Source of the DNA: Alphaproteobacteria bacterium
GTDB lineage: Bacteria > Pseudomonadota > Alphaproteobacteria > Paracaedibacterales > CAIULA01
DNA length: 64,000 nucleotides
Reading direction: 5' to 3'
Assembly: GCA_947475175.1 (NCBI GenBank)
Contig: CANJLN010000004.1
Location: 1 to 64,000, forward strand
Positions within the stretch are counted from its first letter, which is position 1; each line of letters starts with the position of its first letter. The notes under the pieces were generated by a model. The model did no database searches and was not told the DNA's origin. It saw only the letters and a list, made by a program, of their open reading frames with translations. The translations under genes were made by a program, and so were the position numbers. Shown one piece after another: positions 61,366 through 64,000 of this stretch.

Positions 61366-62466
61366 GTGATAAAACGACTTGTAAGTTCTACTATTGAGCC
61401 AAATACTTATGATAATAATGGAAGATGTGATGCTCACCATCCAATTCTAGCCGCTATTGATCTAGGTACGAATTCGTGTCGTCTTCTCGTTGCGAGCGTG
61501 AATATCGCTGGCTTAAAGAAAAGCTTTTTTAGACATCGTCCCAATTTAAATGGTTGGAAGATTGTTGATTCTTTTGCCAAAATTGTACGTCTTGGTGAAG
61601 GACTTCACAAGACGGGAGAATTATCTGAAGAGGCAATGACGAGAGCTATTGAAGCCCTTAGGATTTGTCGAAAAAAGATTGATTTTCACGGAGCGACTAG
61701 CATTAGAGCCGTTGCAACGGAAGCGTGCCGAAGAGCAACGAATGGTCATGTCTTGGTAGAAAGAGCCATGACTGAGCTTGGATTAAACATTGAGATTATT
61801 GATAGCGAAGAAGAAGCAAGACTTGCCTTGACCGGATGCGCTGCCATTTTGAACCCAAAAACGCCTTATGCTGTTGTATTCGATATTGGCGGAGGAAGCA
61901 CAGAGGCTATCTGGCTTCGTATTAATGAGACTGGTAGGAAACGCCCCGGATATCCTGTGCCTTTTGAGGTTATTGATTCAGTTTCGCTTCCGTATGGTGT
62001 TGTGACTGTCAGCGAATCTTATGCGCAATTTGCTTCAAGTCCAGAGGTTCATGAAAGTGTGCGCGCTCATGTAAGAGACGAGATTAATAGGTTCGTTGCA
62101 AAAAATGAAATTAAAAAATACATCGATAATTCTCAAGTGCAGCTTATTGGTTCGTCAGGGACTGTAACGACTTTGGCCGCTGTGAAGATGGGTTTATTAC
62201 GTTACGAGAGGCGAGCCATTGATGGTCTGTTTATCAAAACAGAAGAGTTGAAAGAAATTAGCCAGAAAATTCTTTTTATGACACAACGAGAGAGAGTTCA
62301 ACATCCCTGTATTGGCGGTGGTCGAGCGGATCTCGTTATTGTTGGCTCTGCAATTCTGGAGGGTATTTGCGATGCGATACACATCGAAGAATTACGCGTT
62401 GCTGATCGAGGAGTTAGAGAAGGTATTCTTTCTGAACTTCTTGTTGACATGCACAAGAAATATTAA
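61366..62466 (+). CDS. Ppx/GppA family phosphatase
   Basis: The 366-residue protein has the actin-like ATPase fold: AAIDLGTNSCRLLVA (about residue 30), VVFDIGGGSTEAIWL (about 167) and GSSGTVTTLAAV (about 264). Family members split polyphosphate or turn pppGpp into ppGpp. It is the short form without the C-terminal HD domain, usual in alphaproteobacteria. The start is GTG 61366; no ATG fits before the conserved region. Confidence 0.9.
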   Translation: MIKRLVSSTIEPNTYDNNGRCDAHHPILAAIDLGTNSCRLLVASVNIAGLKKSFFRHRPNLNGWKIVDSFAKIVRLGEGLHKTGELSEEAMTRAIEALRICRKKIDFHGATSIRAVATEACRRATNGHVLVERAMTELGLNIEIIDSEEEARLALTGCAAILNPKTPYAVVFDIGGGSTEAIWLRINETGRKRPGYPVPFEVIDSVSLPYGVVTVSESYAQFASSPEVHESVRAHVRDEINRFVAKNEIKKYIDNSQVQLIGSSGTVTTLAAVKMGLLRYERRAIDGLFIKTEELKEISQKILFMTQRERVQHPCIGGGRADLVIVGSAILEGICDAIHIEELRVADRGVREGILSELLVDMHKKY

Positions 62467-62468
62467 AA

Positions 62469-64000
62469 ATGTCAGACCTTGCCCCTTACATAGAACAAAT
62501 CCGCTCTCGTCTCAAAGTTTCTGAGATCATAGGGAAAGATGTGCGTCTGACTCGAAAAGGGAACGAGTTTTCAGGCTTATGTCCTTTTCATCAAGAAAAA
62601 ACACCTTCATTTACCTTGAACGACGTCAAAGGTTTTTATCATTGTTTTGGATGCGGTGAGCATGGAGATATTTTTAAATATGTGATGCAACGTTCAGGTG
62701 TTGAATTTATGGATGCTTTGCAGCATCTAGCGCAACTTGCAGGCGTTATTCTTCCTGAGAAAAAAGCTATTTCGTCTGACGGAAAAGTTTATTATGACAT
62801 TTTAAAAGCCGCTTGTGAGTGGTTTGAGGAAAATCTAAAGAGAAGCCCAGGTGAAGGAGCGCGAGAATATCTTGAGCGCCGTGGCTTTACACAAAAAACA
62901 GTTGAAGAATTTCGTTTGGGTTTTGCACCTGACAAACACCAAAACCAATCTTCTTTATATAAGGTGCTCCTTGAAAAAGGTTTTGAGAGGGAAAAGATTT
63001 TATCATCTGGCCTTATTATTCAGCCTGAAGATGACAGAGAACCTTATGATAGATTCCGTGGGCGCGTCACGTTTCCTATTCAGGATCTAAAGGGAAATGT
63101 AATTGCTTTTGGTGGAAGAGTTTTGGGGAATGGGCAACCGAAATATCTAAATTCTTCCGATACCTCAATTTTTCATAAAGGAAGAATTCTCTATAACTTT
63201 GCTCAAGCACAACGACATGTCACTCCTGATCAATCGCTCATTGTGGTTGAGGGGTATTTCGACGTTATTGCTTTGCATCAAGGCGGTTTTAAAACAGCCG
63301 TTGCCCCTTTAGGCACGGCTGTAACGGAAGAACAGCTTGAGCTCTTGTGGAGGAGAAGTCAGCAACCCTTGTTTTGTTTTGATGGGGACTTGGCAGGGCT
63401 CAGGGCTTCTTTTCGTTCTGCAAAAAAAGCACTTCCTTTGTTAACGTCAGAAAAAACATTGCGGTTTTGTTATTTACCAAAAGGAGAAGATCCAGATAGC
63501 TACATAAAGGCGCATGGTAAAGAAGCACTGGCGGCTATTTTGAATTCTTCCAGCTCTTTGTCTGAAAGTTTATGGAATAGTTTAATGATGGATCATCAAC
63601 CTTCACCTGAATCGACTCCAGAAGCAAAAGCGGCTTTTAAAAAAAATGTGTTAGCATCTGTCTCTGAAATTTCTAATGCTGACGTTCGTCATTTTTATTT
63701 TGAAGATTTTAACGAAAGACTTCGCAAATTATGGTACAAAAATAAAACCGCTTCTTTTGTTGGTGCTCCATCAAAAAAGCCAACTACTATGCCAACTCAA
63801 GGAAGAGTCTTAAAAAAAAATATACATTCACAGAAGATTTTGCTGGCAACTCTCTTAAATCATCCCACATTATTAGATGACGTTGCAGAACAGCTTGCTC
63901 TTGTAGAGTTTGATAAAGAAAGCTGGGAGCAACTTAAGCAGCATATTTTGCAAAGTGTAGATAGCTCTCATTCTTCTTTAAAGGAAGAATTGCACCTAAA
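62469..64000 (+). CDS. dnaG: DNA primase DnaG, cut by the window edge
   Basis: The visible 510 codons contain the whole N-terminal zinc domain (CPFHQEKTPSF, CFGCGEHGD), the polymerase core with FRGRVTFPIQDLKGNVIAFGG, and the Toprim motif IVVEGYFDVIALHQGG followed by PLGTAVTEEQ and FDGDLAG. DnaG makes RNA primers at the replication fork. ATG 62469 lies two bases after the ppx stop; no strong ribosome site is seen. The DnaB-binding C-domain continues past the window. Confidence 0.96.
   Translation, partial: MSDLAPYIEQIRSRLKVSEIIGKDVRLTRKGNEFSGLCPFHQEKTPSFTLNDVKGFYHCFGCGEHGDIFKYVMQRSGVEFMDALQHLAQLAGVILPEKKAISSDGKVYYDILKAACEWFEENLKRSPGEGAREYLERRGFTQKTVEEFRLGFAPDKHQNQSSLYKVLLEKGFEREKILSSGLIIQPEDDREPYDRFRGRVTFPIQDLKGNVIAFGGRVLGNGQPKYLNSSDTSIFHKGRILYNFAQAQRHVTPDQSLIVVEGYFDVIALHQGGFKTAVAPLGTAVTEEQLELLWRRSQQPLFCFDGDLAGLRASFRSAKKALPLLTSEKTLRFCYLPKGEDPDSYIKAHGKEALAAILNSSSSLSESLWNSLMMDHQPSPESTPEAKAAFKKNVLASVSEISNADVRHFYFEDFNERLRKLWYKNKTASFVGAPSKKPTTMPTQGRVLKKNIHSQKILLATLLNHPTLLDDVAEQLALVEFDKESWEQLKQHILQSVDSSHSSLKEELHL

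Overview
The window looks like chromosomal DNA of an AT-rich alphaproteobacterium, most likely a host-associated or obligately intracellular one; a Holosporales or Caedibacter-like relative is my best guess. The evidence is the alphaproteobacterial style of the genes (CvpA, Nfu with a CxxC scaffold domain, HemD with mitofilin-like and HemY-like partners, KdsB, EVE protein), the moderate to low GC, the many decayed or interrupted genes, an IS21 element, REP-like palindromes, and host-nutrient uptake genes (SLC13-type dicarboxylate carrier, branched-chain amino acid carriers). No taxonomic search could be run, so the placement is an inference.

Layout. 1-4142: a DNA photolyase gene on the minus strand, cut by a complete IS21-family element (222-3105, 7-bp target duplication) and also frameshifted at an eight-base homopolymer. 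4143-5651: gene-poor, with an inverted REP pair and a decayed secreted-protein gene. 5652-20585: a compact minus-strand division and cell wall (dcw) cluster read as rsmH-ftsL-ftsI-murE-murF-mraY-murD-ftsW-murG-murC-murB-ddl-ftsQ. It lacks mraZ at its head and ftsA/ftsZ at its tail, and murD carries an in-frame palindromic repeat. 20824-21915: a secreted protein whose reading frame continues after one stop codon. 21997-23552: a REP pair with tandem repeats, then a frameshifted O-antigen ligase/polymerase gene. 23589-26236: kdsB, a CorC/HlyC-type CBS protein and an unknown secreted protein.

26322-29279 is the most unusual part. A strong sigma70-type promoter is followed by a short ORF ending in a run rich in Ile and Val codons (a candidate attenuator leader peptide) and then by a brnQ branched-chain amino acid carrier gene. 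That gene is interrupted by a 1537-bp cassette. The cassette has two directly repeated MITE-like copies at its ends, 17-bp terminal inverted repeats, a 10-bp target duplication, no transposase, and one outer-membrane beta-barrel gene inside. An intact brnQ paralogue lies at 58087-59205.

29282-42522: CinA-like domain, SLC13 carrier, a polyprenyl-sugar glycosyltransferase pair behind coaE, a nitronate-monooxygenase-like flavoprotein, gltX-tsaD-gpsA-EVE-ligase run, tRNA-Ser and plsC. 42530-46746: phzF-like gene facing the rpmH-rnpA-yidD-yidC-engB ribosome and membrane-insertion operon. 46761-49736: a REP pair and a rubrerythrin / Fe-S oxidoreductase / unknown membrane-anchored protein operon. 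49892-52519: cvpA, nitroreductase, nfu and a lytic transglycosylase. 52735-56412: hemD, mitofilin-like, hemY and a basic-tailed secreted protein. 56487-64000: cold-shock gene with a long leader, mnmA, brnQ, recO, a WecA-like transferase, tRNA-Gln, ppx/gppA and the start of dnaG, which runs off the window.
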